The notes: generated by a model not told the origin, from the sequence alone. A stretch of 64,000 bases of DNA from DATFJT01 sp965230755 (GCA_965230755.1 CBDDLT010000026.1:62001-126000); one strand, 5' to 3'; positions 1 through 9,350 are shown, counted from the first letter of the stretch. Numbers and translations are program-made.

Positions 1-917
1 TGATAAGGAGATGTGAACTTAATAATACCAGAATAATGAACCTCGTCAGCCGCTTCACCAACAGCGAATAGCGCAATTTCAGCTATTTCATCATCGTAAA
101 CATAATCGGAAGTAGCTGCATTTTGAGAAGAAATATGAGAGTAAATGGTGGCAGCTGTCAAATAAGCCCCGTTTGGTGTAGGGTGGACACTGGAAATATC
201 TTTTTTATCCTCGGGCAAAGCATTCCAAGCAAGCCCTGCGGGAATGACAGAAATATTTTCTTTTGCTCCATCCGCAGTTCGGTATGTGAATTCCTCAAAG
301 CGCCGGATGGAGGCTCCTGTAGTGGGATTTTTTGGCCACATCATAAGCAAAAGTGATTGAGCATCACCCTCTGCAACTTTAGCCGCAATTTTATTGACTC
401 CCAAGGAATAATATCCCGGAGTATTCGCGGCAATAAATGGATCCGCAGCTATTATGACAAAATCCCAGTCCGTTCCTGCCTCACCCTTTAAGTTCTGCAT
501 TCGAACATCATGACCTTCTGGCCAATAATAATACTGCATCAGTGAATGACTGTAATGATTCCAGGTATATTCTGCACCATTTCCTCCTAAACCCAAAGTG
601 ACAGGTTTGCTCTTATAAATATCCTCGGCAACCACATTAACGTCCATCGAAACTGCCCCATCTTCGGATAAAATATTTTGTAATTCGACTGCAATTTGAT
701 CTGGTGAAAAAGCTTCTTCTCCAATAATCGAACTATTGGTACCTATTACAAGGATATTTATTTCATCATCACCGTTGATATCAAAGTCTTCATTCATTGA
801 GGATTGCGCACACAAGTCTTTTGGAATAAAGCTATACAATACCAGAAAAGTGCAACAGAGAAGAGTAGTCTGAGAGAATAAGAGGGATAGGGTATACTTA
901 TTTCTTCCTTTCTTCAT
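1..917 (-). CDS. Secreted protein, possibly SGNH-hydrolase-like (3' end beyond window)
   Basis: An open frame runs without a stop from an ATG at 917 to the left edge, giving about 305 residues. The N-terminus has a basic start, a hydrophobic segment and an Ala-Gln end typical of a signal peptide (residues 1 to about 38). It is followed by a core strand of the type ILVIGTNSS. Near residue 250 there is an HPTPNGAYLTAATIY segment, which resembles the catalytic-His region of SGNH/GDSL-type hydrolases (DUF4886-like). The catalytic Ser block is not convincing, so the family call is tentative. The protein is probably periplasmic or exported. The gene stands alone, with about 190 bp of non-coding DNA separating it from the next minus-strand gene. 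Confidence 0.6.
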   Translation of the reverse strand, partial: MKKGRNKYTLSLLFSQTTLLCCTFLVLYSFIPKDLCAQSSMNEDFDINGDDEINILVIGTNSSIIGEEAFSPDQIAVELQNILSEDGAVSMDVNVVAEDIYKSKPVTLGLGGNGAEYTWNHYSHSLMQYYYWPEGHDVRMQNLKGEAGTDWDFVIIAADPFIAANTPGYYSLGVNKIAAKVAEGDAQSLLLMMWPKNPTTGASIRRFEEFTYRTADGAKENISVIPAGLAWNALPEDKKDISSVHPTPNGAYLTAATIYSHISSQNAATSDYVYDDEIAEIALFAVGEAADEVHYSGIIKFTSPY

Positions 918-1104
918 TTGGTCGAATTTTGGTAAAAATTTGATTTGGTCTTAAAAGATACTCATTAATATTCTTTATCAAGAAAAACTGTACTAAAGAT
1001 AAGTTTCTAACTGAATTCAAGTGATTGCTACATCAATAACGTACTTACTTATGATGTTCAGCTTATTTCATTATCTACTATCTATGACAGAACGTTTTCT
1101 GCTT

Positions 1105-2184
1105 TTAATATCGATAAGCGATGGCATTGACATTCATCCCAGCTCCAACAGAGGCCATTAAAATGAGATCCCCTTTGTTCAACTCATGTTTTTCTTCACT
1201 TGTACCGCGGCGAACTTGATCGAGAAGTGTAGGCACGGTAGCCACTGAGCTATTGCCCAGTTTATGGATGCTCATTGGCATAATTCCTTCCGGAATTTCG
1301 CGCTCTTTATAAAGGCGAAAAAGACGTTTAATAATTTCATAGTCCATTTTTTCATTGGCCTGATGAATGAATATCTTTTTGACTTCATGAATGTCGAACC
1401 CTGCTTTATCCAGACATGTTTTCATTGCTTGAGGCACTTTTGTTAGCGCGAATTCATATATTTTACGGCCATACATTTTAATATATCGCACATTGGGATC
1501 TGACTCAAGAGTATTGCATTTGCCCATGAAAAGGTAGTGCGCCTCATCTGCAGCCCAGGTTCCAACTTCCATCCCAATTATGCCCTCTTTTTTACCTCCC
1601 TCAACAGCTTCAACGATACAAGCTCCGGCACCATCTGCAAAAATCATTGAGTCCCGATCGTGTAAATCTATCACACGGGAAAGGGTTTCAGTAGCGACTA
1701 TAAGGCATTTTTTGGCCATGCCTGATCGAATATAGGCTGTGGCTTGGATTACACCCTGAATCCATCCAGGGCAACCAAATAATACATCATAAGCGACGCA
1801 AGAAGGATTTTTTATTCCTAGGCCAAATTTTATTCGAGAAGCGAGACTAGGTACACTATCCGACTGTATGGTATTGGATCGCACATCACCAAAATTATGG
1901 GCAACAATCACCTGGTCCAAAGATTCAGGATCAATACCGGAATCTTCAATAGCCAGTCGCCCTGCTATAACACCAATATTTGAAGCCACCATATTTTTAT
2001 CTACATAGCGACGTTCTTGTATTCCCGTTATGGCCTTGAATTTTTCAGCGATTTCTTCATGCGAAGCATCAAACTGCTTGCCGGAGGCATCGAAAAACTT
2101 GTTTTTTGCGAAGTCTTGATTCGTAACAATATTTTTGGGAACATAGCTTCCTGTTCCGGTAATCATAATATTCGTGATCTTCAT
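1105..2184 (-). CDS. 3-oxoacyl-ACP synthase III family protein (FabH-like)
   Basis: This 359-aa protein has the thiolase-fold condensing-enzyme pattern. The Cys-His-Asn triad is visible as the Cys in GCPGW (about residue 138), the His in FIHQAN (about 274) and the Asn in LGNSS (about 311). FabH enzymes condense acyl-CoA with malonyl-ACP at the start of fatty-acid synthesis. This one is longer than the usual 310-330 residues and has a variant active-site context. It also stands apart from any fab cluster, so a role in a special lipid or secondary metabolite is possible. I chose the ATG at 2184 because the ten codons upstream of it are not part of the conserved MKITNIMITG start. The cytoplasmic location follows from the absence of a signal peptide. 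Confidence 0.85.
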   Translation of the reverse strand: MKITNIMITGTGSYVPKNIVTNQDFAKNKFFDASGKQFDASHEEIAEKFKAITGIQERRYVDKNMVASNIGVIAGRLAIEDSGIDPESLDQVIVAHNFGDVRSNTIQSDSVPSLASRIKFGLGIKNPSCVAYDVLFGCPGWIQGVIQATAYIRSGMAKKCLIVATETLSRVIDLHDRDSMIFADGAGACIVEAVEGGKKEGIIGMEVGTWAADEAHYLFMGKCNTLESDPNVRYIKMYGRKIYEFALTKVPQAMKTCLDKAGFDIHEVKKIFIHQANEKMDYEIIKRLFRLYKEREIPEGIMPMSIHKLGNSSVATVPTLLDQVRRGTSEEKHELNKGDLILMASVGAGMNVNAIAYRY

Positions 2185-2346
2185 GAAGACTATGTTTTTT
2201 GTAAAAATAGTCAAGTAATCAAGAAATATGACACTTTATTTTAATTCATGGTTCAATAAACTACATTGCTTCTATTTATTGAGCTATTAACCAAGTTATT
2301 ATTTTGGAATAGTTTTTTCGAATCTCTAACATGACCTGATAAAAGT

Positions 2347-2925
2347 CTAATTTTCTCCCTTAGCAAAAGTGTAAGAACGGCCCAAGACAAATTTGGCTAC
2401 TTCTAGTTCTTCTTGATTTCTAGGTGCGTATAACATGATGATATTGGGCGGTAGAAAACCCCTTTTGATCAATGGGTGCCATTCTCCCCAACCTTTATTG
2501 ATGATGACCTGAGCATCCTCTTCAGGTAGACCAAGATGCAGGCTGTAATCGGGACGCGGATGAAAATGGGCGAACTCTGTACCTATCATGAATGCCTTAC
2601 AGCCATCACAACAATGTTCATCTTCCATACACATTGCAATAGCTCCGGGTACGGAAATCGCACTTGGTTTTTTTTCTATGTGAAGTAGAGAGAAAGCCCA
2701 TTTTTGTAAGTTTTCGATATAGGAAAGATCCTCAGGTTGTTGGTTTAATTGAGTATGTGGATTAGTATTGGTGGTAGCTGGGCGATCGCCATGCCTAAAA
2801 GGTATGTTCTCCAAAGTTATTGTAGTATCCATTGTACTTTCTTTTGTTTCGTTAAAAAAAATGCAGGAACTAATGATCATGAAAGTGGGGACTAACAAAA
2901 GTGCTTTAATCATATTCTCTATCAT
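2347..2925 (-). CDS. Lipoprotein with DUF5519 (luciferase-like) domain
   Basis: The 192-aa product begins with a hydrophobic segment ending in ISSC, a lipobox that predicts lipid anchoring. The C-terminal half reads AHFHPRPDYSLHLGLPEEDA, then a GWGEWHP block, and it ends in a YAPRNQEELEVAKF-like stretch. This is the pattern I associate with the DUF5519 'luciferase domain' family, whose biochemical role is not established. A cysteine cluster (CMEDEHCCDGC, around residue 113) precedes the domain and could bind metal or form disulfides. An alternative start four codons downstream (2913) would serve equally well. The gene lies downstream of and co-oriented with the Crp-type regulator, 74 bp away. 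Confidence 0.7.
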   Translation of the reverse strand: MIENMIKALLLVPTFMIISSCIFFNETKESTMDTTITLENIPFRHGDRPATTNTNPHTQLNQQPEDLSYIENLQKWAFSLLHIEKKPSAISVPGAIAMCMEDEHCCDGCKAFMIGTEFAHFHPRPDYSLHLGLPEEDAQVIINKGWGEWHPLIKRGFLPPNIIMLYAPRNQEELEVAKFVLGRSYTFAKGEN

Positions 2926-2999
2926 GTTTCCTCTTTTTTATTGCTTTGATACAAAGATCTAGGCTTCTACTAAGGAAAAAAATAAAGTAGTTTAAGAAA

Positions 3000-3572
3000 T
3001 TATCCCTTCTTTTTACTTCTGAGCATGCTCAAGAATTCTGGTGTGATTCCCAGGTAACTTGCAATGTGTTTTTGTGAAATACGCTGTGATAAATTGGGGT
3101 ATTCTTTTAAAAAATAGTCATAGCGGTCTTGAGCAGTAAAGGAGAGATTTTGTAAGATTCTTCGTTCATGAGCAAACATGGTGTTGCGGAACAATATCCT
3201 GGTATATATGACAAATTCTGGCACCTCCGCTACCAAATGATTCCAATTTCTATTGTTGACGGATAAAACCGTGGTGTCCTCTAGTGCTTGGATATTGTGC
3301 GCCGCCGGTGTTTTATTAATGAAACTCTGTAAGTCACCAAACCACCAATTCTCCATTGAGAAAGAAATATTATGTTCGACACCGTTGAAGTCTAAAATAT
3401 AGGTTCTAACACATCCGGAATTGATGAAAAATACTTCATCGGAACGGTCGTCAGATTGGAGAAAATGTTCCTTTTTCGAAAAATGTTTCTCAATGAATTT
3501 ATCTGTCACAATGGACAAGCTGTCATCGGATATGGAGACTAGACTTTTTATATGTTGGATTAGTTTGTTCAC
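3000..3572 (-). CDS. Crp/Fnr-family transcriptional regulator
   Basis: This 190-aa protein has an N-terminal cyclic-nucleotide-binding-type beta-roll (roughly residues 25-115, with SDEVFFINSGCVRTY). It ends in a short helix-turn-helix with ISQKHIASYLGITPEFLSMLR. Such single-domain-pair regulators are abundant in Bacteroidota and generally lack the conserved cAMP-contact residues, so the ligand is unknown. The gene is transcribed divergently from an AraC-type regulator, and the 118 bp between them probably holds both promoters. Confidence 0.85.
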   Translation of the reverse strand: MNKLIQHIKSLVSISDDSLSIVTDKFIEKHFSKKEHFLQSDDRSDEVFFINSGCVRTYILDFNGVEHNISFSMENWWFGDLQSFINKTPAAHNIQALEDTTVLSVNNRNWNHLVAEVPEFVIYTRILFRNTMFAHERRILQNLSFTAQDRYDYFLKEYPNLSQRISQKHIASYLGITPEFLSMLRSKKKG

Positions 3573-3690
3573 CTAATAATCTTAGTGCAGGAATCTAAAT
3601 GGAATTTTCAATTCAATAAACGTCATGAATAGCTGAAAATAGTAAGAATCATCATATACCCACAGGTTTTTGTCCTTAATTTTGTCATCA

Positions 3691-4275
3691 ATGGAGGATC
3701 GAATAAAAGATGTACTGGATTATATAGAAGAAAATCTTGGAAACAGATTGATGCTCGTTGATTTGGCGGCCATGGCATGTTTGTCTCCTTCTCAGTTTCA
3801 TCGCCAGTTCAAAAAACAGACAGGGAGAACACCGTTTAAATTCATAGAAGAACTGAAGATGAATAAGGCCAATCATTTGATCTTACAGGAAAAATGGATG
3901 ATCCAAGAATTGAGTGAGGAGTTCGGTTATAGGGATTATGAAACCTTCTCTAGAGCATTTAAAAAGTATTTTCATTTATCCCCGGATGATTTGAAAGCGA
4001 TAGTTCATGGGGTTCATTCGAATGTGAAGGATCAGAGTCATGAACTAATGATACTCGCCTTGGATGATTCCGTTGTTGAGAATGATCTTATGAGTCACTT
4101 GAAGGCCTTTATGGAAGATAGAGAATTGAAATTGGAAGATTTGAAAGAAGCTCAAATCTTCAAGATAGTCACTAAGGAATTGGCAGACGAAAGTAAGACC
4201 CATCTTATCAAGAACAAATTTGCCATGGCTAAAGATGATAAGTTATGGCAATCCTTAATCAAGGAAAGAAAATGA
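3691..4275 (+). CDS. AraC-family transcriptional regulator
   Basis: The 194-aa product carries an N-terminal double helix-turn-helix of the AraC/XylS type (residues about 5-105). Recognisable parts are LVDLAAMACLSPSQFHRQFK, the FKFIEELKMNKA helix, and FGYRDYETFSRAFKKYF. The C-terminal 90 residues are charged and helical with no recognised ligand-binding fold, so what it senses is unknown. I used ATG 3691; a TTG seven codons upstream is possible but less likely. The CPBP protease gene starts 28 bp downstream on the same strand, which suggests co-transcription. Confidence 0.85.
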   Translation: MEDRIKDVLDYIEENLGNRLMLVDLAAMACLSPSQFHRQFKKQTGRTPFKFIEELKMNKANHLILQEKWMIQELSEEFGYRDYETFSRAFKKYFHLSPDDLKAIVHGVHSNVKDQSHELMILALDDSVVENDLMSHLKAFMEDRELKLEDLKEAQIFKIVTKELADESKTHLIKNKFAMAKDDKLWQSLIKERK

Positions 4276-4303
4276 ACTGAAGAATAGCAATAAATATTGA
4301 ATC

Positions 4304-5008
4304 ATGATACCATCGGTCTCTTATCTAATAGTTTTGGTAATTCTAGGAGTTTTATTACCGCTCAACGGAATTCTGTCCAGCAAGCGAATCAAAAAATTCT
4401 TTGCTGAGAACCCTAATAGTAGAATGATTTTCTATAAACAGACCATTGTCATTCAGTTGATACTTTCTGCATTGGTATTTGGATCAATGGCATTCAATGG
4501 CGATTCTATAGATTTGATTGGATTAGTTTTCCTTAAGCAGGGGTATTTAGTGATAAGCTTATTAACAGCATGTATTTTAGGGGGGTGGATCTTAAGAATT
4601 TATTTACTCCAACTGGACAAAGAAAAGCTAAAAAAAGATGTAGAAAAAGATGCCGCGGTTATATTTCTATTACCTACCAAGGATGAAGAATACCATTGGT
4701 CCATAGGTACATCTTTTGCTGCGGGAATTTGTGAAGAAATTGTTTTCAGGGGATTTCTGTACTGGCAATTGACTCAAGTTCTTCCAATCGTGCCTGCTAT
4801 TCTTATCAGCAACATCGTTTTCGGACTGGTTCATTATGCTACTGGATCTAGAAACGCTTCACTTGCTTTTGCCTTTGGTGTACTTCTTTCCATCGTTTTT
4901 TTATTGACCGGGTCCTTATGGATTCCTATGCTGATCCACGTATTGATTGATATCTATTCTATGACCAAGGGTAGATTGTATTTTGGATTAAAATTTCATT
5001 TATCCTAG
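4304..5008 (+). CDS. CPBP-family intramembrane glutamic protease
   Basis: This 234-aa polytopic membrane protein has about six hydrophobic segments. The CPBP (CAAX protease and bacteriocin-processing, Abi) motifs appear in order: EEIVFRGFL (about residue 145), FGLVHY (about 175) and HVLIDIY near the C-terminus. The paired glutamates and the two histidines are the expected catalytic residues. Members cleave or process membrane substrates, and some give immunity to peptides; the substrate here is unknown. Its close spacing behind the AraC gene suggests that regulator may control it. Confidence 0.85.
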   Translation: MIPSVSYLIVLVILGVLLPLNGILSSKRIKKFFAENPNSRMIFYKQTIVIQLILSALVFGSMAFNGDSIDLIGLVFLKQGYLVISLLTACILGGWILRIYLLQLDKEKLKKDVEKDAAVIFLLPTKDEEYHWSIGTSFAAGICEEIVFRGFLYWQLTQVLPIVPAILISNIVFGLVHYATGSRNASLAFAFGVLLSIVFLLTGSLWIPMLIHVLIDIYSMTKGRLYFGLKFHLS

Positions 5009-5074
5009 ACTCTGGTGATAAGATTTATATAAAACAGTTTGCTTTTCTAGTATAATCGATAAGTAAAGTATGTC

Positions 5075-5217
5075 GCTCCTATGGAGCTCTTAGTTTATAG
5101 TTATTATTTGTCTTAGGGATATCTCGCCACTTTGTGGCTTTGAACTTTAACATGCAGCTCCAGAGGAGCGATATGCCCATAGCTCTTTTTTGTTTAAATA
5201 TTAAGTCCCATAGGGAC
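5075..5217. repeat. Row of four short hairpins with 5-bp stems and 3-nt loops
   Basis: The 475-bp gap at 5009-5483 holds no credible gene but contains four perfect 13-nt palindromes. They are GCTCC-TAT-GGAGC (5075-5087), GCCAC-TTT-GTGGC (5126-5138), GCTCC-AGA-GGAGC (5157-5169) and GTCCC-ATA-GGGAC (5205-5217). Two are followed by a GATATG or GACATG tail, and the first is preceded by TATGTC. Stem and loop sizes are constant while the sequences vary in a compensatory way. This points to a dispersed REP-like repeat family rather than chance. The rest of the gap shows nothing I can name. Confidence 0.7.
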
Positions 5218-5483
5218 GACATGTTATTTTCCGCGCCATATTCGGCTCTCTATCTCTAAGCCCGGATTATTATTTATTGAAGTTTACAAAACTCTCCATG
5301 CTCCCAAACCTAATCTTCTGCTTATGTAGATTTATCTTTGATAAACTGCTCGTTCTCAACATGAATTGATGGCTGTAAGCTATTTATAATATGGTTCAAG
5401 TTGATATTTAACTGACCAATAAGGATTAAGAAAGTAATTGTAGATGGGAATTCATCAATAAGGAACTAATACATCAAGGTTTA

Positions 5484-6646
5484 TCACTTTTCCATATATG
5501 CAAAGAAGCCTCCTGATGCAAATTGCCCATTTCGCACTCTAATGATCAGTTGATTGTCCCCTTTTTAAGTGGGATACTTGTTTTCCGACCTTTATGCTTG
5601 GGGTTTTTCCAGAAATCATACCAGGCATTCCAGTCATTATCCTTTGAAACGTATCCATCCCTGTAAATTCTACCTAAATCCTGACCATTTAAATAGAGCG
5701 TCAACTCATCTGTTGTGGTAAAATGGAGTGTTACCGTTTTATCTTCCTCCGCAGCTAATACCGTTCGAAAATAGGCTACGGTATGTTCTCCTTGATATTC
5801 TGTAACACTGCCGGTGATTACAGCACCTCTACTATCCGTTTCAAAATTTTTCCAGCCTAGAAGGCTATCGGCATTCCTGTCTGTGGATATATCCACAGCT
5901 TGTTCGATGGCCAAATTAGGTTTTGTTAAGGGCCCAAATACTTCCCATTCTGTAATTAAGGAATCCACTTCATACTGAATGTTTGGAATGTTCTCTCCAG
6001 TAAAACTAAACTGTCGAATTGATCGTACACTGATGTCATCAATCCAAACAGCTCCACCGGTAACCCTTGGTTGAAATCCTATTTTACCAGATTTCAATTC
6101 AAAAAGCCCGAAAGTTATTTTAGGTCTTTCAAAATCATCAATATACAAATGACAGATTTCATCGACCACTTCCATCTTAAACCTGTGCCATTTTCCTAAT
6201 TGTATGGCCTGGTCTCCTTCTAGTTTTGTTTTATACTCCTCGTATAAAAGTCGTGATACATTGCCATCTCTCCAGGGATTAACTCTGATTTAGCTTCCAT
6301 TGCCCTTGACGTACAAAAGACCAAAGTCTTCCCTTTTGTCCGATTGATTATAATTGTAGATGAAGCCTAAATAATTGTGTTCATCATTAGGAAACAACAT
6401 TTTTCCTTCTACGCTTAAGGGACCCCATTGATCGGAATTCCTGATGATCGCAGAAACATTTCCATTAGGCGCCAATTCGAGAACCTTCCCCTGACCGGGA
6501 TCTTCAGACTCAATAATTTTTATCGAACTAGCATTATTTATTTCCCAACCTGATAGATTCCCTTCGAAATTATCTTCAAATAATATTTGAGCAGAGCTTA
6601 GTATTGGTAAAATTGCAATTACAGTCAGGACTCTAAGTTGTAACAT
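5484..6646 (-). pseudogene. Broken LamG/DUF1080-like secreted protein (in-frame stop and 1-nt frameshift)
   Basis: Two open segments (6646-6290 and 6289-5546) lie in one frame, separated only by a TAA at 6292-6290. The protein reads through as VKGNGS-stop-IRVNPWRDGNVS. Near the 3' end the frame stops after KKGTIN. The shifted frame then continues as NQLIIRVRNGQFASGGFF and ends at 5484, so an A appears to be lost from the A-run at 5562-5566 (restored reading KKGDNQLIIRV). The intact protein would be about 387 aa: signal peptide, a LamG/3-keto-disaccharide-hydrolase-like sandwich, and a jelly-roll C-terminal domain. A secreted glycan-binding or glycan-cleaving role is inferred. It is either a real pseudogene or partly affected by sequencing error. 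Confidence 0.8.
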
Positions 6647-6743
6647 GACGATGTTTTATATTTTACTTGGATGAGACGCAGCTAAATTAGGAGCTTACAG
6701 CTTGAACCCGTATAGGTACTAATAGTTTAACAAAACTTTATAA

Positions 6744-7085
6744 TCATGCAATCCAGGTTTTCTTGGCGATGGCTCTTTCCTTTAAGTACAAGTAGAACGG
6801 AAATCCGCCTGCCAGTCCTAGCAACAAGGTCAAAACCCAAACGACACCAAGGTTTTTCACACCTGCTTTTTTCCCGTCAAAATAAGTCCATACAAAGAAT
6901 ACCAGGACTGTAAAAAGCAGGTCTATCATAAAGATGGTGGATATTCTATTCGCGAACATCCCTTCAATTGTCGCCATCGGATTCATATACAATAAAATAT
7001 TACCTGTTTCCAAGGATTCAATGGCTACCAAAATACTAGGAGTAATAAACCCAATGATTGCCAGTATTAAGTACAGATTTTTCAC
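6744..7085 (-). CDS. DUF2834-type small membrane protein
   Basis: The 113-aa product has three hydrophobic segments, at about residues 5-25, 45-68 and 80-100. The ending GGFPFYLYLKERAIAKK resembles the DUF2834 family, which has no established function. It predicts an inner-membrane protein. The gene stands alone between the broken LamG gene and the Septu-like pair, with more than 90 bp of non-coding DNA on each side. Confidence 0.65.
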   Translation of the reverse strand: MKNLYLILAIIGFITPSILVAIESLETGNILLYMNPMATIEGMFANRISTIFMIDLLFTVLVFFVWTYFDGKKAGVKNLGVVWVLTLLLGLAGGFPFYLYLKERAIAKKTWIA

Positions 7086-7250
7086 TCCTTATAGTTTATT
7101 GCTAAAATACACATAACAATCAAGTTAACTGTGTTTAAATATACTTTTGATGTTTTGAAGTAAACGTTATCCTTTGTTTCTGGCAAAAAAGGACAGGTTT
7201 AAGCTAAGGATTGATGTTTAAATTTGAGGTGAAAATAAGATAGGGGGGGT

Positions 7251-7270
7251 GTAGTTTGCAAACTACAAAC
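7251..7270. repeat. Palindrome related to the 111-bp repeats at 29.7 and 30.9 kb
   Basis: GTAGTTTGCAAACTAC (7251-7266) is a perfect 16-bp palindrome followed by AAAC. The half AAACTACAAAC also occurs in the 5' hairpin of the two long repeats at 29683-29793 and 30883-30994. It lies 52 bp downstream of the HNH gene stop, the same relative position the long repeats have to their genes. Confidence 0.6.
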
Positions 7271-7321
7271 AAGTAGGTAAATTATTAATAAAGAAAACGT
7301 GCTTTTAATTTTGGTGGTTTC

Positions 7322-8074
7322 TTAGTCATAGAGATCTAGAGCTACTTTCGAGAGTCCGCATTCAAGTTCGATAAACTCTTCATCCCAGAAATTAAGTTTA
7401 AGTAATTTCTTTTTTAGGGATATAAATTCAGTATCCGTGAGAATTATAGTAGCAGTAATAGCTGAGTAAATGGAACTTGGCAGACCTTCTTTCATAACAT
7501 CCTTTGTTCCATTAATTATTCTATTTTTCCTAATCGTACTTGTTTGAATATTGGAAGCATAGTCATCAATAAGTTCATTCAATTGTTCTAATTTATTTTG
7601 AATTGCATCGCCAACTTCGAATCGTTTTCTAACTAATCTATCTTGGTCATTTAGATTCAAAACTGAAATGGTTAGTTTTCCAAGTTGATTAAGGCCTTTA
7701 ATCCTATATCTCCAGTAGCCTAAATGATTTTTTGGGTTAATCTTACATGGGTCAATTATTGGTTCATTTTTTGTATCATGTTTTCCTTTGGCACCGTTAC
7801 ATTTTTTGCATGCGGGAAGTAGATTTTCCCATTCTAAAACTTCATCCTTATATTTATCTTTGTGATGAAAATGTTCAACTTCGAGATATTTACTTTCTTC
7901 TTTTATATTCATTTCACAATAACAACATTTGTCATGTGAGAAATTCAATAATGCACGTTTAATGAAAGATTTATTCCAAACGGGCTTTCCATCTACTTTA
8001 AATTTGTCTGTTAGCCTTTTTTGGAGTTCAGCTGTAAGTTTTGCGGGTTTAGTCGTTCTATCAAGTTTAATCAT
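7322..8074 (-). CDS. ptuB: HNH endonuclease of a Septu-like defence pair (PtuB-like)
   Basis: The 250-aa product (start ATG 8074) has an HNH/zinc nuclease core. CCYCE (about residues 50-54) is followed by VEHFHHKD (66-73) and then WENLLPACKKCNGAKG (82-97). This CxxC...EH...N...CxxCN layout matches the HNH proteins paired with retron/Septu ATPases (TIGR02646-like). Septu is an established anti-phage system in which PtuA ATPase and PtuB nuclease form a complex; cleavage of nucleic acid on infection is the family role, inferred here. It overlaps the ATPase gene by 8 bp, so the two are translationally coupled. An ATG six codons upstream (8092) is an alternative. Confidence 0.85.
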   Translation of the reverse strand: MIKLDRTTKPAKLTAELQKRLTDKFKVDGKPVWNKSFIKRALLNFSHDKCCYCEMNIKEESKYLEVEHFHHKDKYKDEVLEWENLLPACKKCNGAKGKHDTKNEPIIDPCKINPKNHLGYWRYRIKGLNQLGKLTISVLNLNDQDRLVRKRFEVGDAIQNKLEQLNELIDDYASNIQTSTIRKNRIINGTKDVMKEGLPSSIYSAITATIILTDTEFISLKKKLLKLNFWDEEFIELECGLSKVALDLYD

Positions 8075-9242
8075 TATCGGAAAGTCCAGCAATTTGAATT
8101 CTTAATATTTTTCTTAGCATATTCTCTGAATGTAGCATTTGGTCAAGAATATCAAGGTATTCTTTAGCAGAATTATAATTTTCATTATCGATTGCAGAAT
8201 TAAAACCATTTATAAGATCTATATAGTAAGAAGTTCTAGTCTCTTGCATGCCCATTACATCTTTTAATATTTCCTCGACAGACCAACCTTGACATCCATA
8301 ATCTTGGTTTACAACACTATTTAAATTTATTTCATTATCCTCATTTTGTGTCAATGGTATTATCTCTTTTGGTTGTGCGACTTGAATAATATGGGGACTA
8401 TGAGTTGTAGTAAACACTTGCGCTTTTGGTAATATATTTTTAAGTGTTAAGTAGATCTTCGCCTGCCACTCTGGGTGTAAGTGTAGGTCAATTTCATCGA
8501 TAAAAATAATGCCAGAGAATTCTTTTACGTTTTTACCAGGGTTTTTATATCTGAATTCAATTTCTTTGATTATTCCGATTAAGACGGCGATACAAGATTT
8601 ATAGCCAGAAGATAGATACTCAAAGTATATTTCACCTTCAGGTGTGTCTAACATTATTTCGTTTGAATCTGGTAGTACTCTACTGAAGAAAACTTTGGAA
8701 TTTAAAAAATTGAAACACTTTTTGGCGAGATCAATATTTTTGAGTTGGTTTTCATCTAAATGGTTTTCGTGAGCCGACCATAAATGTCTATGAACGAACC
8801 AATTTTTTATGTCATTTTGAGAAGTACCCTTTTTTAGGTCGCTTTCAAAGTGATTAGCGTTTTTATCAGGATCTGTTCTTAAAGATTGGATACGCTCATA
8901 AGGTAGATTTCTGTATGTTTTGAAAACTACTATATCTTTTGAGAATTGATGAAAACCTGTTTCGCGACTATTTTCAGAAGGATGGAAAGAAGTAGTATAA
9001 AATTGTTTAGTCATAGTTTTTCCGTCAACTGAAGTTTTAACGGACCAGCTTCCTTTCTCTACATTTGCATTCTTTTTTACAGAAATATAGTTTCTCGAAA
9101 ATGATTGAGCGAGGCAGTCCAGTATTGTAGTTTTTCCAATTCCATTACGTCCACAAATTATATTAAAGTTGTCGTCAAATGAAAGGTCTAGTTTCTTAAT
9201 TGGTCCAACTCCTTCAATGCTGATACTTTTGATTTTTAACAT
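8067..9242 (-). CDS. ptuA: AAA-family ATPase of a Septu-like defence pair (PtuA-like)
   Basis: The 391-aa protein is an SMC/ABC-like AAA ATPase. It has Walker A GRNGIGKT (about residues 31-38), an ABC-type signature region near SSGYKS, Walker B IIFIDEIDLHLHP, and the TTTHSPHIIQ switch histidine. I chose ATG 9242 because the family starts with MLKIKSISIEG; a longer frame begins at 9311. It is followed by an overlapping HNH gene, which is the Septu type I order. The ATPase is expected to sense infection or nucleotide depletion and to restrain the nuclease, as known for Septu. The upstream 235 bp holds an inverted repeat and a 19-bp palindrome, then an IS4 element. Confidence 0.85.
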   Translation of the reverse strand: MLKIKSISIEGVGPIKKLDLSFDDNFNIICGRNGIGKTTILDCLAQSFSRNYISVKKNANVEKGSWSVKTSVDGKTMTKQFYTTSFHPSENSRETGFHQFSKDIVVFKTYRNLPYERIQSLRTDPDKNANHFESDLKKGTSQNDIKNWFVHRHLWSAHENHLDENQLKNIDLAKKCFNFLNSKVFFSRVLPDSNEIMLDTPEGEIYFEYLSSGYKSCIAVLIGIIKEIEFRYKNPGKNVKEFSGIIFIDEIDLHLHPEWQAKIYLTLKNILPKAQVFTTTHSPHIIQVAQPKEIIPLTQNEDNEINLNSVVNQDYGCQGWSVEEILKDVMGMQETRTSYYIDLINGFNSAIDNENYNSAKEYLDILDQMLHSENMLRKILRIQIAGLSDND

Positions 9243-9350
9243 TTCTTTTCTTTGCTGAAATAATTGAAAATTATCAACGATCGTGAGATGTTTCACCCCA
9301 TTAATCATCAAATATAAAAGATTATACTTTTATCAACATTTAACGTTATT

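Noticed and set aside
123..356. Plus-strand frame of 77 aa
   Set aside because: It lies inside the minus-strand secreted-protein gene (1-917), whose translation has a signal peptide and a conserved block; the plus frame has neither.
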